A DNA stretch of 64,000 nucleotides from Flavicella marina (GTDB lineage: Bacteria > Bacteroidota > Bacteroidia > Flavobacteriales > Flavobacteriaceae), in the NCBI RefSeq assembly GCF_009193215.1, contig NZ_VYVA01000002.1, forward strand, positions 62,001 to 126,000, in the 5' to 3' direction. The position numbers and the translations under genes are program-made. The notes under the pieces were generated by a model. That model ran no database searches. It saw nothing but the letters and a program-made list of their open reading frames with translations, and was not told the DNA's origin. How positions within the stretch are numbered: position 1 is the first letter of the stretch; the number at the start of each line of letters is the position of its first letter. This document shows positions 35,057-44,168 of this stretch, piece after piece.

Positions 35057-37519
35057 TTAGAATTTCATGGCCAGTCGAGCATTGATAACTCTGCTGGTCA
35101 TATAATTTGGAATTCCATAAGCTTGTTTGGTGTACACATCTCGCACCCAGGTATTCGTGTTTGAGTTTTGGATATCAAATACATTAAATATTTCTACACC
35201 TACGTTCAAATCTTTAAATTTACTTAGGAAGCCAGTTTTGTATGTTTTCTTTTGATCAACGATGATATAAGAAAAACCAATATCTGCTCTTTTGTAGGCA
35301 GGTAACCTGTTTTGGTATTCATAAGGATTACTATACGCAGGTGCACCTCCAGGCAAACCAGAATTGTAAACCATGTTTAAGTATACCTTTAAATCAGGTA
35401 ACGATGGGATATAGTCTTGAAATAAGATACCTAATTTAAATCGTTGATCTGTCGGTCTTGCAATATCCCCTTGACCATCAATATTTTCTTTAGTGCTTAG
35501 GAATCCTAAACTAATCCAACTTTCATTCCCAGGTACAAATTCACCATTTAGACGTAAATCAAATCCAGAAGCGCTAGCCGTTGTAACATTATCCGCTCTG
35601 TATCGAATACGCACATTATCTACAGTATAAGCATTTACGTCACTAAGGCGTTTGGTGTAAATTTCAGAAGTTAATTTAAAGGGTCTATTCCACATTAAGA
35701 AGCTGTATTCATTTCCAAGAACAAAGTGAATAGACTGTTGTGCTTTGACATCAGGCACAATTTCTCCTTGATAATTTTTAAGCTCTTTATACATAGGAGG
35801 TTGATGGTACCATCCACCAGAAACACGGAAGAGCATATCTTTTTCCCAATTTGGTTTTATTGAGAACTGACCTCTTGGACTAATCGTATATTGTGTTTCA
35901 GAAGTAAAATTATTAGAAGTTACATTCCAAAACTGCGATCGTACACCAAGATTATACCAAACCTGATGTTCGTTTAATTCAGACTGTTTACTCCATTGGG
36001 CATAGGCAAACATACGATTGATAGTAACATCGTTAAAACCACTTACTCCGATATAAGGTTCAATAGGACCAGTGTAAGGTGTTGCAGGTTGTTGATTTGG
36101 TGTAAGGTGTGTGGGAGGGCGTAGGGAAAAACCTGTAGAATCTACGACTTGCCATTCATTGATGCTTTCCCTTATGTTTTCTTTCTGAAGTTTTATTCCT
36201 AGTTCATAAAAATTTTCATCTTCTCGAGTCGATATTTTTAATTGAATGTTTTGAATTAGTGCATCTAGTTCGTTTCTAGAGTGATTTATTTGTCCACCAA
36301 TACCTTGGCTATATTGTGTGTCACCGAACGTTGGTGAGTTTTGGTCGTTGTCAATTTCATTCAACGAATAAGCTCCAATAATATCAAAAAACTCTTCTTC
36401 TTGAGTATTGTATATAGAAGTGGTAAGTGTAAGTTTTAAATCGTCAGAATGTAGGTATGTTGCATTGATAGCACCAAAATAGGTTTTAAAGCTATCGTTT
36501 TCGTTACCTTGATATACCACCACCAATTCTTGTGGATTTGAAATGGTTCCGAAGGTAGTTCTTCTAGTAAGAGGTGTATAGTTATATTCGTTTACTGATA
36601 TGTTTCCTAAGAAATCTAATGAGAATTTTTTGTTGAATTTATAGGATAAAAACGTTTGAGCATCTGCAAATAATGGTCTAAAATTGGTTTCAGTGTCTTT
36701 TGAGTTTACAAATAAAGAATTGTCTCTGTACCTAACACTAGTTATTGTAGATAATTTTTGTTTCGCAAACAGGCCTTCAAAAGTGGCACTACCTCCCATC
36801 AAACTCATTTCAACAGTAGTTGCAGTTTTTTTTGGTTTTCTGTAGGTAATGTCAAGAACAGAAGAAAGTCGATCACCATACTTTGCTTGAAATCCTCCAG
36901 CAGAGAAATTGATGTTTTGAATCATATCTGTGTTGATAAAACTCAAACCTTCTTGTTGACCAGAACGGACCAAAAATGGACGGTAAATTTCTATGCCATT
37001 TACATAGACAAGGTTTTCATCAAAATTTCCTCCACGAACATTGTATTGTGTACTCAATTCGTTGTTGCTATTGACACCTGCAAAGGTCATTAGCAAGTTC
37101 TCTACTCCTGGATTGGCGCCTGGTAGTTTCTTAACATCTGATTTTTTAACAGTCGTAAATCCTTGTACTGCTTTTCTTTTATCTTGAATAGTTACCTCGT
37201 TGATTTCTTCCGTTTTTAGAGTCATTAACGGTGAATATCTAAATGTTTTCCTTTTGGGTACTTTTACCAACTTATACAAAGTGTTGTATGAAACATGACT
37301 AAATTCAAGAACAATTTCTTCCTTTGCGGGTATGGTAATTGTATATTCTCCTTTTGCATTTGTAGAAGTACCAGATGTAGCGTTTTCAAAAGTAATATTT
37401 ACTCCTTCAATAGGTTTTCTATCTGTATTTCGTATGTAACCTTTTACAGTAGCAGTTTGTGCATATAGACCGCAGGTTGTAAAAAATAAGAGTATTATAT
37501 TTGTGAATTTTTTTCTCAA
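35057..37519 (-). CDS. TonB-dependent outer-membrane receptor, 820 aa
   Basis: A signal peptide (IILLFFTTCGLYAQ) is followed by a carboxypeptidase-like regulatory domain (TATVKGYIRNTDRKPIEGVN, about residues 22-110). The plug comes next, with KKSDVKKLPGANPGVENLLM and YNVRGGNFDENLVYVNGIEIY. A beta-barrel of about 600 residues follows, ending in RLAMKF. Proteins of this build import siderophores, vitamins or glycans; the ligand is unknown and no SusD partner is nearby. The only usable start is TTG at 37519, since the in-frame stop at 37550-37552 leaves no ATG. It follows the M23 peptidase by 25 bp, so the two are probably an operon. Confidence 0.93.
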   Translation of the reverse strand: MRKKFTNIILLFFTTCGLYAQTATVKGYIRNTDRKPIEGVNITFENATSGTSTNAKGEYTITIPAKEEIVLEFSHVSYNTLYKLVKVPKRKTFRYSPLMTLKTEEINEVTIQDKRKAVQGFTTVKKSDVKKLPGANPGVENLLMTFAGVNSNNELSTQYNVRGGNFDENLVYVNGIEIYRPFLVRSGQQEGLSFINTDMIQNINFSAGGFQAKYGDRLSSVLDITYRKPKKTATTVEMSLMGGSATFEGLFAKQKLSTITSVRYRDNSLFVNSKDTETNFRPLFADAQTFLSYKFNKKFSLDFLGNISVNEYNYTPLTRRTTFGTISNPQELVVVYQGNENDSFKTYFGAINATYLHSDDLKLTLTTSIYNTQEEEFFDIIGAYSLNEIDNDQNSPTFGDTQYSQGIGGQINHSRNELDALIQNIQLKISTREDENFYELGIKLQKENIRESINEWQVVDSTGFSLRPPTHLTPNQQPATPYTGPIEPYIGVSGFNDVTINRMFAYAQWSKQSELNEHQVWYNLGVRSQFWNVTSNNFTSETQYTISPRGQFSIKPNWEKDMLFRVSGGWYHQPPMYKELKNYQGEIVPDVKAQQSIHFVLGNEYSFLMWNRPFKLTSEIYTKRLSDVNAYTVDNVRIRYRADNVTTASASGFDLRLNGEFVPGNESWISLGFLSTKENIDGQGDIARPTDQRFKLGILFQDYIPSLPDLKVYLNMVYNSGLPGGAPAYSNPYEYQNRLPAYKRADIGFSYIIVDQKKTYKTGFLSKFKDLNVGVEIFNVFDIQNSNTNTWVRDVYTKQAYGIPNYMTSRVINARLAMKF

Positions 37520-37544
37520 AAAAATAGGTTCAATCAGGTTTGGT

Positions 37545-39242
37545 TTATTTTAGATGAAATAAAGATGTAAATGTACAAGTATTTCCAACATTATCCATAG
37601 CGATTAAGCTAAAAGTATGTTTCCCTTTTTCTAAAGTAATGTCGTTAAAATCAAAAGTCAAGGTGTTGTTTTTTACATTTAGTTCAAGACGGACCCATTT
37701 TCCATCAATTTCACCACGGTATTCTTTTAACCCAGACAAAGCATCTTTTACTCGTATTGTAATAAATCGGTACTTAGAAAGATTTTGATTTTCATAGAAG
37801 CTACATTTGTCAATTACTGGAGGATCGGTATCTCTATGTAGTTTAAAGTCACCAAGACTTCGAGTTGTTGTTTTAAAAATACTATCATTTTTTACAGTAC
37901 TGTAATAATTGAAGTATTTGTTTTTTTGTACTTGTGCAATATATAGTTGTTTTTTCTCACTTTCAGAATAATTTGAAACATCAAAAGATAGTTCATAGCT
38001 TATATGTAAAGGAATATTAGGCTTATGAATGCTTAAGACACTGTCTTTGTATTTAATGTCGAGGTATGTGTTATTGTAAAATGTATTTTTTTTGAATTTT
38101 ATTTTTGCATGCTGCAGGCGAAAACTATTCTCTACACCTTTTCTAATGTAATAAGGAGTAACTGTCTCTTTTTTTAGCGCAATCGGAGCTTTCTTTTTTC
38201 CTGAAATATTCATGTTTAACTGAGAGCTATTCCCAACAAAATCTGTGGCTTTTATGGTTACCTCGTATTTTTCACCATCTTTTACGGTGATATACCCGTT
38301 TTCTTCAGTTCTTTTATATGTACTTAATTTACTCATTGGATGCACAAACGTTTTTTGGTACTTTCTTTTATGTTCTGCATAGAATGGGTAATCGATTAAA
38401 AGATTTATGTATTTAGATTCGTGAAAAGAAAAGGTTTCAACTTTGTGTTCAAATGTTTTTTTTTCATTCACAAAAAGTTCCAATTTATAGATCCCGTTTT
38501 TGTTAAGCGCCCCGTCTTGTTGGTCATAGGTGTTTATTGAGAAACCTATTTTTCCATACGCATTTATCATTTCAGTTTTGTAAACACCTGAACCTATTTG
38601 TTTGAATGGTACAGGGATCTCGATATTGCTCAAATTTACATGAGAACTGTCGTTAAATGTATAGGCACGAAGATGGTTAATTACTGGTTTTTTAGAGTCA
38701 GAAGGAATCAAACCAAAATGCATCGGATTGATGGTTTTTTCTGTTCGAGTATCTCGTATTTCGAAATGTAAATGCGGAGCTATAAAACCACCGGTACTCC
38801 CTGAAAATGCAACTATTTCATCTTTAATAACTTTTAGTTCGTCTTTTTTAGGAAACAACTGAATCTCCTCTTTTTCGTATTTGTATTGTTTTTTCAGGAT
38901 GTAGTCTTCAATCTCTTTGTTGAATTTTTTAAGATGAGCATACACCGTGGTATAACCATTCGGATGTGTAATATATAAGGCTTTACCATATCCCCAATTA
39001 GAAATCTTAATTCGTGATACATATCCTTCTGCAGCTGTATGTACTTTTAACCCCTCTTTTTGTTGCGTTTTTAAATCCATACCCGAATGGAAATGTGCTG
39101 TTCTCAACTCTCCAAATGTACCCGCTAAGATCATAGGAATTTCTAGAGGGTTTCTAAAATAATCTTGCGGATATTTAGTTTGTGAATTGGCATCGGTAAA
39201 TATATAGACGGCACATATGAAGGCTAGTAATGTTTTTTTCAA
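37545..39242 (-). CDS. M23 family metallopeptidase, 565 aa
   Basis: This is a periplasmic LytM-type peptidase, expected to cut peptidoglycan cross-links. A signal peptide (TLLAFICAVYIFTDANS) is followed directly by the catalytic domain at residues about 40-175. The zinc ligands are in AHFHSGMDLK (H-x3-D) and APHLHFEIRD (H-x-H). The remaining 390 residues are beta-rich with repeated Ig-like pieces (VKDGEKYEVTIKATDFVGNS; FRFITIRVKDALSGLKEY-like), probably wall- or partner-binding. The start is TTG at 39242, and I see no in-frame ATG before the upstream stop. It shares a likely operon with the TonB receptor, 25 bp downstream. Confidence 0.92.
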   Translation of the reverse strand: MKKTLLAFICAVYIFTDANSQTKYPQDYFRNPLEIPMILAGTFGELRTAHFHSGMDLKTQQKEGLKVHTAAEGYVSRIKISNWGYGKALYITHPNGYTTVYAHLKKFNKEIEDYILKKQYKYEKEEIQLFPKKDELKVIKDEIVAFSGSTGGFIAPHLHFEIRDTRTEKTINPMHFGLIPSDSKKPVINHLRAYTFNDSSHVNLSNIEIPVPFKQIGSGVYKTEMINAYGKIGFSINTYDQQDGALNKNGIYKLELFVNEKKTFEHKVETFSFHESKYINLLIDYPFYAEHKRKYQKTFVHPMSKLSTYKRTEENGYITVKDGEKYEVTIKATDFVGNSSQLNMNISGKKKAPIALKKETVTPYYIRKGVENSFRLQHAKIKFKKNTFYNNTYLDIKYKDSVLSIHKPNIPLHISYELSFDVSNYSESEKKQLYIAQVQKNKYFNYYSTVKNDSIFKTTTRSLGDFKLHRDTDPPVIDKCSFYENQNLSKYRFITIRVKDALSGLKEYRGEIDGKWVRLELNVKNNTLTFDFNDITLEKGKHTFSLIAMDNVGNTCTFTSLFHLK

Positions 39243-39421
39243 AAGAGTAATAATTTTAAAGCTAAAATACCATTAATTCAGAAAAAAGTATCCATCAAAT
39301 AATCAAATTTTTCTCTAAATAACAACGACATAATATAGCAGTTCATTGTGTCTATTTGAACTTGTTTCTGAACGAGTTAACTCATTGTATTAAAAAAATA
39401 TGGTAAAAGCCATATAAAATG

Positions 39422-39451
39422 TTGTATTTTAACTTTGGAATGTTAACTTTG
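39422..39451 (+). promoter_or_regulatory. Promoter of the coiled-coil/zapA operon
   Basis: TTG at 39422-39424 is followed after 19 bp by TAACTTTG (39444-39451), a good match to the Bacteroidetes consensus. A second TAACTTTG stands 14 bp upstream (39430-39437). The first ATG is 28 bp downstream. Confidence 0.55.
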
Positions 39452-39478
39452 TAGAGATAGTTTTCGTAATTACAACTT

Positions 39479-39769
39479 ATGAGTATAAATTTGGAATCTG
39501 TTGATTTGTTGGAAAGTAAGTTAGAAACCTTGATTGAAAGGTATACTTTTCTTAAGGAAGAAAATGATATTTTGATTTCTAGAATCAATAAATTGCAAAA
39601 TTTGACTGCTAAATTAGAATATGATTTGAGTCAAGAAACAGAAAAATATAGGTTGTTGAAAATTGCAAAAACTATTGATGGTAGTAGAACCGATAGTAGA
39701 GAAACTAAAAATAAAATAAATGCGTTGATTCGCGAAATTGATAATTGTATCGTTCGATTGAATCAATAA
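39479..39769 (+). CDS. Coiled-coil protein upstream of zapA, 96 aa
   Basis: Nearly the whole protein is heptad-like: LESVDLLESKLETLIERYTFL, EENDILISRINKLQNLTAKLEYDL, then INALIREIDNCIVRLNQ. No membrane segment is present. It is 10 bp upstream of zapA, and in related genomes a coiled-coil gene sits in the same place. Its size, coiled-coil build and neighbour suggest a ZapB-like divisome crosslinker, but there is no sequence match I can claim. The alternative is a generic cytoplasmic coiled-coil protein. Confidence 0.75.
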   Translation: MSINLESVDLLESKLETLIERYTFLKEENDILISRINKLQNLTAKLEYDLSQETEKYRLLKIAKTIDGSRTDSRETKNKINALIREIDNCIVRLNQ

Positions 39770-39779
39770 GTTCATTTAC

Positions 39780-40073
39780 ATGGCAGATAAAGTCAAAATT
39801 AATGTAGCAATAGGTGGAAGAACCTATCCTTTGTACGTTTCAAACGCAATTGAAGAGGAGGGGACCAGAAAAGCTGCGGAAAAAATTAATGAGTTGATTT
39901 TGAAGTTTGAAGAAAACTATGCTGTGAATGATAAACAAGATGTTTTAGCAATGTGTGCATTGCAATTTGCTTCTAAATTAGAAGTAACATCTATTGTAGA
40001 TCAGGAAGATGAACAAAAAGCAAATGAAAAATTAGATAAGATGCATCGATTGTTAGATGCAAACTTGAAATAA
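39780..40073 (+). CDS. zapA: Cell division protein ZapA, 97 aa
   Basis: ZapA crosslinks FtsZ filaments at the division site. The N-terminal KVKINVAIGGRTYPLYVS and the stretch EEGTRKAAEKINELILKFEENY are characteristic, followed by a C-terminal coiled coil. Length (about 97) is normal. It starts 10 bp after the coiled-coil gene. The 6S RNA gene begins some 20 bp downstream, echoing the ssrS-zapA linkage known in gammaproteobacteria, here with the order zapA-6S. Confidence 0.92.
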   Translation: MADKVKINVAIGGRTYPLYVSNAIEEEGTRKAAEKINELILKFEENYAVNDKQDVLAMCALQFASKLEVTSIVDQEDEQKANEKLDKMHRLLDANLK

Positions 40074-40094
40074 GGTTTTAAAATACAGAGAATA

Positions 40095-40257
40095 CTACCT
40101 ACATTAGTTAATGTTTGATAAACTCAACGCAATTCCATTAAAAAGGATGAGTCTTAGTTGTAAAAGCGGGTCGATTCGGTCGAATACTTGAGCTTCTAGT
40201 TAGTCCTAAACTTGTTATTTGGGAGTTTATATAAACCAACTGATGTAGGTTTTTTTA
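40095..40257 (+). ncRNA. ssrS: 6S-Flavo RNA
   Basis: Between zapA and rny the sequence folds into a long imperfect rod. The closing stem pairs 40097-40109 (ACCTACATTAGTT) with 40238-40250 (AACTGATGTAGGT), 13 bp with one G-U pair. After a small internal loop, a second stem pairs GTTTGATAAACTC (about 40113-40125) with GAGTTTATATAAAC (about 40223-40236). A large unpaired central region lies inside, as expected for the open-complex mimic of 6S RNA, which binds the sigma-loaded RNA polymerase. The 3' arm runs straight into a T7 tract (40250-40256), forming its terminator. The location next to zapA and this shape fit the 6S-Flavo family; the identification is mine by eye, not from a covariance search. 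Confidence 0.82.
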
Positions 40258-40273
40258 TATATAAATTTTTTAG

Positions 40274-41845
40274 ATGGAAACAACAACAATAATAAGTATT
40301 ATAGTTGCTTTAGGATTAGGCTTCATTGCGGGTCTTTTTATTAGTAAAATACTTCAGAACAAAAAAGGTTCTACAATCATTAAAACAGCAAAAAGAACTG
40401 CTGCAAATAGAGTCAAAGCTGCGCATAAAGAAGCTGAGTCTATTAAAAAAGATAAAATACTTCAAGCAAAAGAACGTTTTATTGAATTAAAAGCAGAACA
40501 TGAAAAGGTGGTTTTGGCTCGTGAGAAAAAAATTGTAGATGTAGAGAAGCGAATCAGAGAAAAAGAATCACAATTAGCTTCTGAGCTCGATAAAAACCGA
40601 CGACTCAACAAAGAGATAATTTCAAAACAAAAAGATTACGACTATAAGCTTGAGTTCTTAGAAAAGAAACAAGTTGAGGTTGATAAAGTTCATAAAAGAC
40701 AGATAGAACAACTGGAAGTTATTTCTGGTATTTCTGCGGAAGATGCAAAAGCAGATTTAGTGAAGTCTTTGAAAGATGAAGCAAAATCGGATGCTATGTC
40801 GTATGTACAAGATATTTTGGAAGAAGCGAAATTGACAGCAGAGCAAGAAGCAAGAAAAATTATTTTAAACACTATCCAAAGGGTGGGTGTAGAACAATCC
40901 ATAGAAAATTGTGTTTCTGTTTTTAACTTAGAGTCTGATGATGTTAAAGGTCGTATTATAGGTCGTGAAGGAAGAAATATTCGTGCGATTGAAGCCGCTA
41001 CGGGTGTAGAGATTATAGTAGACGATACGCCAGAAGCAATTATTCTTTCTTGTTTTGACCCTGTACGAAGAGAAGTAGCAAGATTATCAATGCATAATTT
41101 AGTTACTGATGGTCGTATTCACCCTGCCAGAATTGAAGAAGTTGTTAAGAAAACTGAAAAACAAATCCAACAAGAGATTGTAGAAGTAGGAAAGAGAACT
41201 GTAATTGATTTAGGAATTCATGGATTACACCCAGAATTGATTAAAACAGTCGGTCGAATGAAATTCCGTTCTTCTTATGGACAGAATTTATTACAACATT
41301 CAAGAGAAGTAGCAAACTTGTGTGCTTTGATGGCCACTGAGTTAGGCTTGAATCCTAAGATAGCGAAAAGAGCTGGTTTATTGCACGATATTGGTAAAGT
41401 GCCAGATACGGAGACTGAATTACCTCACGCTTTGTTAGGTATGCAGTGGGCTGAAAAATACGGTGAAAAACAAGATGTATGTAATGCTATCGGTGCCCAT
41501 CATGATGAAATAGAGATGAAATCACTTTATGCTCCTATTGTTCAAGTTTGTGATGCGATTTCAGGAGCTAGACCAGGAGCAAGGAGACAGGTGTTAGATT
41601 CTTATATCCAGCGTTTGAAAGATTTAGAAGATTTAGCTTTTGGATTTTCAGGTGTTCAAAAAGCATATGCGATTCAAGCAGGGCGAGAATTGAGAGTACT
41701 TGTAGAAAGCACAAAGGTGTCTGATGATAAGGCAGCAGAGTTATCATTCGGAATCTCTCAAAAAATTCAAAATGATATGACTTATCCAGGACAGGTGAAA
41801 GTAACTGTTATTAGAGAAACTAGAGCGGTCAATGTCGCGAAATAG
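40274..41845 (+). CDS. rny: Ribonuclease Y, 523 aa
   Basis: RNase Y is a membrane-anchored endoribonuclease that starts mRNA decay. The N-terminal anchor ([21 protein letters not shown]) leads to a charged coiled coil to about residue 200. A KH domain ([22 protein letters not shown]) follows, then an HD domain with [12 protein letters not shown] and AHHDE, the metal-binding residues. The order and the length of about 520 are those of the family. It starts 17 bp past the 6S RNA T tract, so it either has its own promoter inside the 6S region or relies on read-through. A strong bidirectional terminator follows. Confidence 0.96.
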   Translation: METTTIISIIVALGLGFIAGLFISKILQNKKGSTIIKTAKRTAANRVKAAHKEAESIKKDKILQAKERFIELKAEHEKVVLAREKKIVDVEKRIREKESQLASELDKNRRLNKEIISKQKDYDYKLEFLEKKQVEVDKVHKRQIEQLEVISGISAEDAKADLVKSLKDEAKSDAMSYVQDILEEAKLTAEQEARKIILNTIQRVGVEQSIENCVSVFNLESDDVKGRIIGREGRNIRAIEAATGVEIIVDDTPEAIILSCFDPVRREVARLSMHNLVTDGRIHPARIEEVVKKTEKQIQQEIVEVGKRTVIDLGIHGLHPELIKTVGRMKFRSSYGQNLLQHSREVANLCALMATELGLNPKIAKRAGLLHDIGKVPDTETELPHALLGMQWAEKYGEKQDVCNAIGAHHDEIEMKSLYAPIVQVCDAISGARPGARRQVLDSYIQRLKDLEDLAFGFSGVQKAYAIQAGRELRVLVESTKVSDDKAAELSFGISQKIQNDMTYPGQVKVTVIRETRAVNVAK

Positions 41846-41858
41846 TAATATATAGAAC

Positions 41859-41896
41859 AAAAAAAAACTCCTTAAGAATTTAAGGAGTTTTTTTTT
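41859..41896. terminator. Bidirectional terminator between rny and the PID-CTERM gene
   Basis: A 17-bp perfect stem (A9-CTCCTTAA with TTAAGGAG-T9) closes a 4-nt loop. It lies 13 bp after the rny stop and 13 bp past the stop of the minus-strand mini-gene, so it serves both. Confidence 0.92.
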
Positions 41897-41909
41897 GATA
41901 TAAAGTTGT

Positions 41910-42086
41910 CTATTTTTTCAATTTTGTCGCTCCATAGATAATAGCAGATGCAGCTAAAAATAAGACCCCTCCATCTATAGGTAATCCTGGAGGTGGGGGT
42001 GGAGGAGGTGGTCCAAATTGTGCAAATATTTGAAATCCATTCAGACTAAGTATAAATAGTAATATGTATTGAATAGTCTTTTTCAT
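41910..42086 (-). CDS. PID-CTERM mini-protein, 58 aa
   Basis: A signal peptide (KKTIQYILLFILSLNGFQIFA, cleavage near AQ at 22-23) is followed by FG and eight prolines. Then comes LPIDGGVLFLAASAIIYGA and a basic tail TKLKK. The order P-I-D-G-G, membrane helix, Lys-rich end matches the PID-CTERM sorting domain that I recall as a Flavobacteria C-terminal anchor. The mature protein would be only a Pro-rich linker plus anchor, so the role is unknown. It starts at ATG 42086 and shares the rny terminator. The 209 bp upstream (42087-42295) hold no other gene. Confidence 0.78.
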   Translation of the reverse strand: MKKTIQYILLFILSLNGFQIFAQFGPPPPPPPPGLPIDGGVLFLAASAIIYGATKLKK

Positions 42087-42295
42087 ACTATTGTTAATTT
42101 CAAGATGTATATCATCTAATTTATTGCAAAATTATTATAATTCAGGTGTATACTCTATTTTTTATGTTGTTTTTCTTGCAAATATTGAAAATGATTAACA
42201 TTTGCATATTATAAATAACGTAAATTTTGTCGGAATATTCCAATTTACCTGACAAAAAATAAATATAAATTATAAAATATTTAAAACGATTTGGT

Positions 42296-42850
42296 TTAGA
42301 GGTTTTTATGCGTGATTATCTCTAACAAAAGTTTTTTGGCTCGTAGTAGTTTTACTTTAATATTGTTCATTGGTTCGTCCAATTCTTTTGCAATTTCTTT
42401 ATAAGATAATTCTTGGAAATATCGCAAGTTGATTATTTTTTGATAATGAGGTTTTAATTGTTTGATGTAGATAAGCAGTTGTGCTAGATTTTGTTCACTG
42501 ATAATTTGATCTTCTGGAGAAGGTGCTTCGTCTGTTATATCGTAAGATTCGTTAAAATCATTGTTCAAAGAAATTGTTTCGGCTTTTGTTTTTCTTAAAG
42601 CATCAATGTGAATGTTTTTCGAAATGGTTAATAGCCAAGTTTTAAAATTATAGGAATCGTTATAAGTGTCTAATTTATCAAATGCTTTCGAAAATGTTTG
42701 GATTGTGATATCTTCAGCTTCATTTTCATTGTTTGTTTTGGATAATTGAAAACGATAAATATCGTTCCAAAAATGATTCAACAAAGCTTTGTAGGCTTGT
42801 TGGTCTCCAGTTTTAGCACGAAGTATGTGTTGTTTTATTAACTGACTCAT
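42296..42850 (-). CDS. ECF-type RNA polymerase sigma factor, 184 aa
   Basis: Region 2 (residues about 25-90) contains YRFQLSKTNNENEAEDITIQTF and FKTWLLTISKNIHID, the core -10 binding part. Region 4 (about 120-178) contains INLRYFQELSYKEIAKELDE, a helix-turn-helix for the -35 or -33 element. Length (184) and layout match extracytoplasmic-function sigma factors. No anti-sigma gene is adjacent: upstream is the glycosyltransferase (13 bp away) and downstream is an intergenic gap. It is therefore the last gene of a likely three-gene operon starting at 44152. The regulon cannot be predicted. Confidence 0.93.
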   Translation of the reverse strand: MSQLIKQHILRAKTGDQQAYKALLNHFWNDIYRFQLSKTNNENEAEDITIQTFSKAFDKLDTYNDSYNFKTWLLTISKNIHIDALRKTKAETISLNNDFNESYDITDEAPSPEDQIISEQNLAQLLIYIKQLKPHYQKIINLRYFQELSYKEIAKELDEPMNNIKVKLLRAKKLLLEIITHKNL

Positions 42851-42863
42851 ATATGTCTATTGC

Positions 42864-43964
42864 CTACCAATGATTTGGGTTCACCAATTTATTTTTTAAA
42901 TATATATATAATTGTGTTAGTATTAACGCAATTTCTAAAATTGGAGTAAGAATAATAAGATCTACTTCTTTTATTTTCTTTGAAAAGAAGCCTATAGATG
43001 CATATACTAGTATGTATCTAATTGCTATCAATGCTAGAATTGTATGCGATTTTGGATTTATAATTACCAATATTCCTGCTAATGCGTAAAAGAGTAACTG
43101 TGAGATGTAAAATATGCCAAGCGGTAATTTATGTTTTAATTTATACAAATGTGCTGTTGATATATGTCTTCTTTTTTGAAGGATCCAATCTTTGAAGTTT
43201 TGTTTAGGTAGTGATTCTGTGAAACTATTGGTGTCTAATGTGAAAGAGGTGTTGTTTTTGGTCGCAATTTCATTGATGAATAAATCATCATCTCCGGATT
43301 TTATTTTTATGTGTTTGATAAATCCATTGACTTTAAAAAAATCAGATTTTGTATAGGCCAAATTTCTTCCTACTCCCATATATGTCAAACCAATTTTAGA
43401 ATAACTGAAATACTGTATGGCAGTCAATAAAGTTTCATAACGAATCAATTTATTGATAAAGGATTTGTTTTTTTTATAGGCACCATAACCTAATACAATG
43501 TGTTTGTTTTGAGTAAAATTGTTTGCCATACTCTGAATCCATTGATTCGATAGAGGCTTGCAATCGGCATCTGTAAGTAGTAGATGCTCATGACTTGCAG
43601 CTTTGATACCAAGAGTGAGAGCATATTTTTTGCTTCCCCAGAAGTTTTCGCATTCTTCTATGGTAACTACTTTAATATTTTCATTTGATGACGCGAATAG
43701 GTCAATTATAAGTGCTGTATCATCAGTAGACCGATCGTTGATTAGTACTATTTCAAATTCTCCAGAATAGTTTTGATTTAGAAGGCTAGGTAGGAATCTT
43801 TTTAAATTGTTCGCTTCGTTTTTTGCACAAATAATAACAGAAATAGGTTCACTGTTAGTGAGGATAGATTGCTTTTTTTTGTGTAAAGGTGTTAGAAACA
43901 ATAAATAGTATAGGCATTGTATTGCTACAATGACATAGAAAACAACAAACAAATAAAATAGCAT
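42864..43964 (-). CDS. Family 2 glycosyltransferase, membrane-bound, 366 aa
   Basis: An N-terminal membrane helix (LFYLFVVFYVIVAIQCLYYLLF) precedes a GT-A domain: PISVIICAKNEANNLKRFL, EIVLINDRSTDDTALI, and the DxD-like LLLTDADCKP near residue 130. The acceptor-side aspartates GDDDLFINEIAT and the QKRRHIST (QxxRW-like) motif follow. Three or four C-terminal membrane segments end the protein. It should add a sugar to a lipid or polymer at the inner membrane. It begins 2 bp after the Cys-rich mini-protein gene and precedes the ECF sigma gene. Confidence 0.92.
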   Translation of the reverse strand: MLFYLFVVFYVIVAIQCLYYLLFLTPLHKKKQSILTNSEPISVIICAKNEANNLKRFLPSLLNQNYSGEFEIVLINDRSTDDTALIIDLFASSNENIKVVTIEECENFWGSKKYALTLGIKAASHEHLLLTDADCKPLSNQWIQSMANNFTQNKHIVLGYGAYKKNKSFINKLIRYETLLTAIQYFSYSKIGLTYMGVGRNLAYTKSDFFKVNGFIKHIKIKSGDDDLFINEIATKNNTSFTLDTNSFTESLPKQNFKDWILQKRRHISTAHLYKLKHKLPLGIFYISQLLFYALAGILVIINPKSHTILALIAIRYILVYASIGFFSKKIKEVDLIILTPILEIALILTQLYIYLKNKLVNPNHW

Positions 43965-43966
43965 TG

Positions 43967-44152
43967 TTATTTATTTTCGCAATCTTCTGGCATTTTTCCA
44001 CAAAAACCGCATGGTTCACCACTGTCGTTGAAATTTGAATTTTGACTAGCACATGTTCCAGCGAATTTACCGTCTTTTTTAGCCCAAATTTTTATTGCTA
44101 TTCCAGCGAAAGCAATTCCCAACAATACAACAGTAATCAGAAGTAATTTCAT
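43967..44152 (-). CDS. Cys-rich single-span mini-protein, 61 aa
   Basis: One N-terminal membrane helix (LLLITVVLLGIAFAGIAIKIW) is followed by a periplasmic or cytoplasmic tail with four cysteines: Cys34 in FAGTCASQN, Cys48 and Cys51 in EPCGFCGK, and Cys58 in PEDC. The pattern C-x13-C-x2-C-x6-C could bind zinc or an Fe-S cluster, or form disulfides. Similar small 'membrane or secreted' proteins sit next to this glycosyltransferase in related genomes. The start ATG has a TAnnTTTG element 17 bp before it. It is the first gene of the likely operon with the glycosyltransferase and ECF sigma factor. Confidence 0.82.
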   Translation of the reverse strand: MKLLLITVVLLGIAFAGIAIKIWAKKDGKFAGTCASQNSNFNDSGEPCGFCGKMPEDCENK

Positions 44153-44168
44153 CTTATAAAATTTACCA

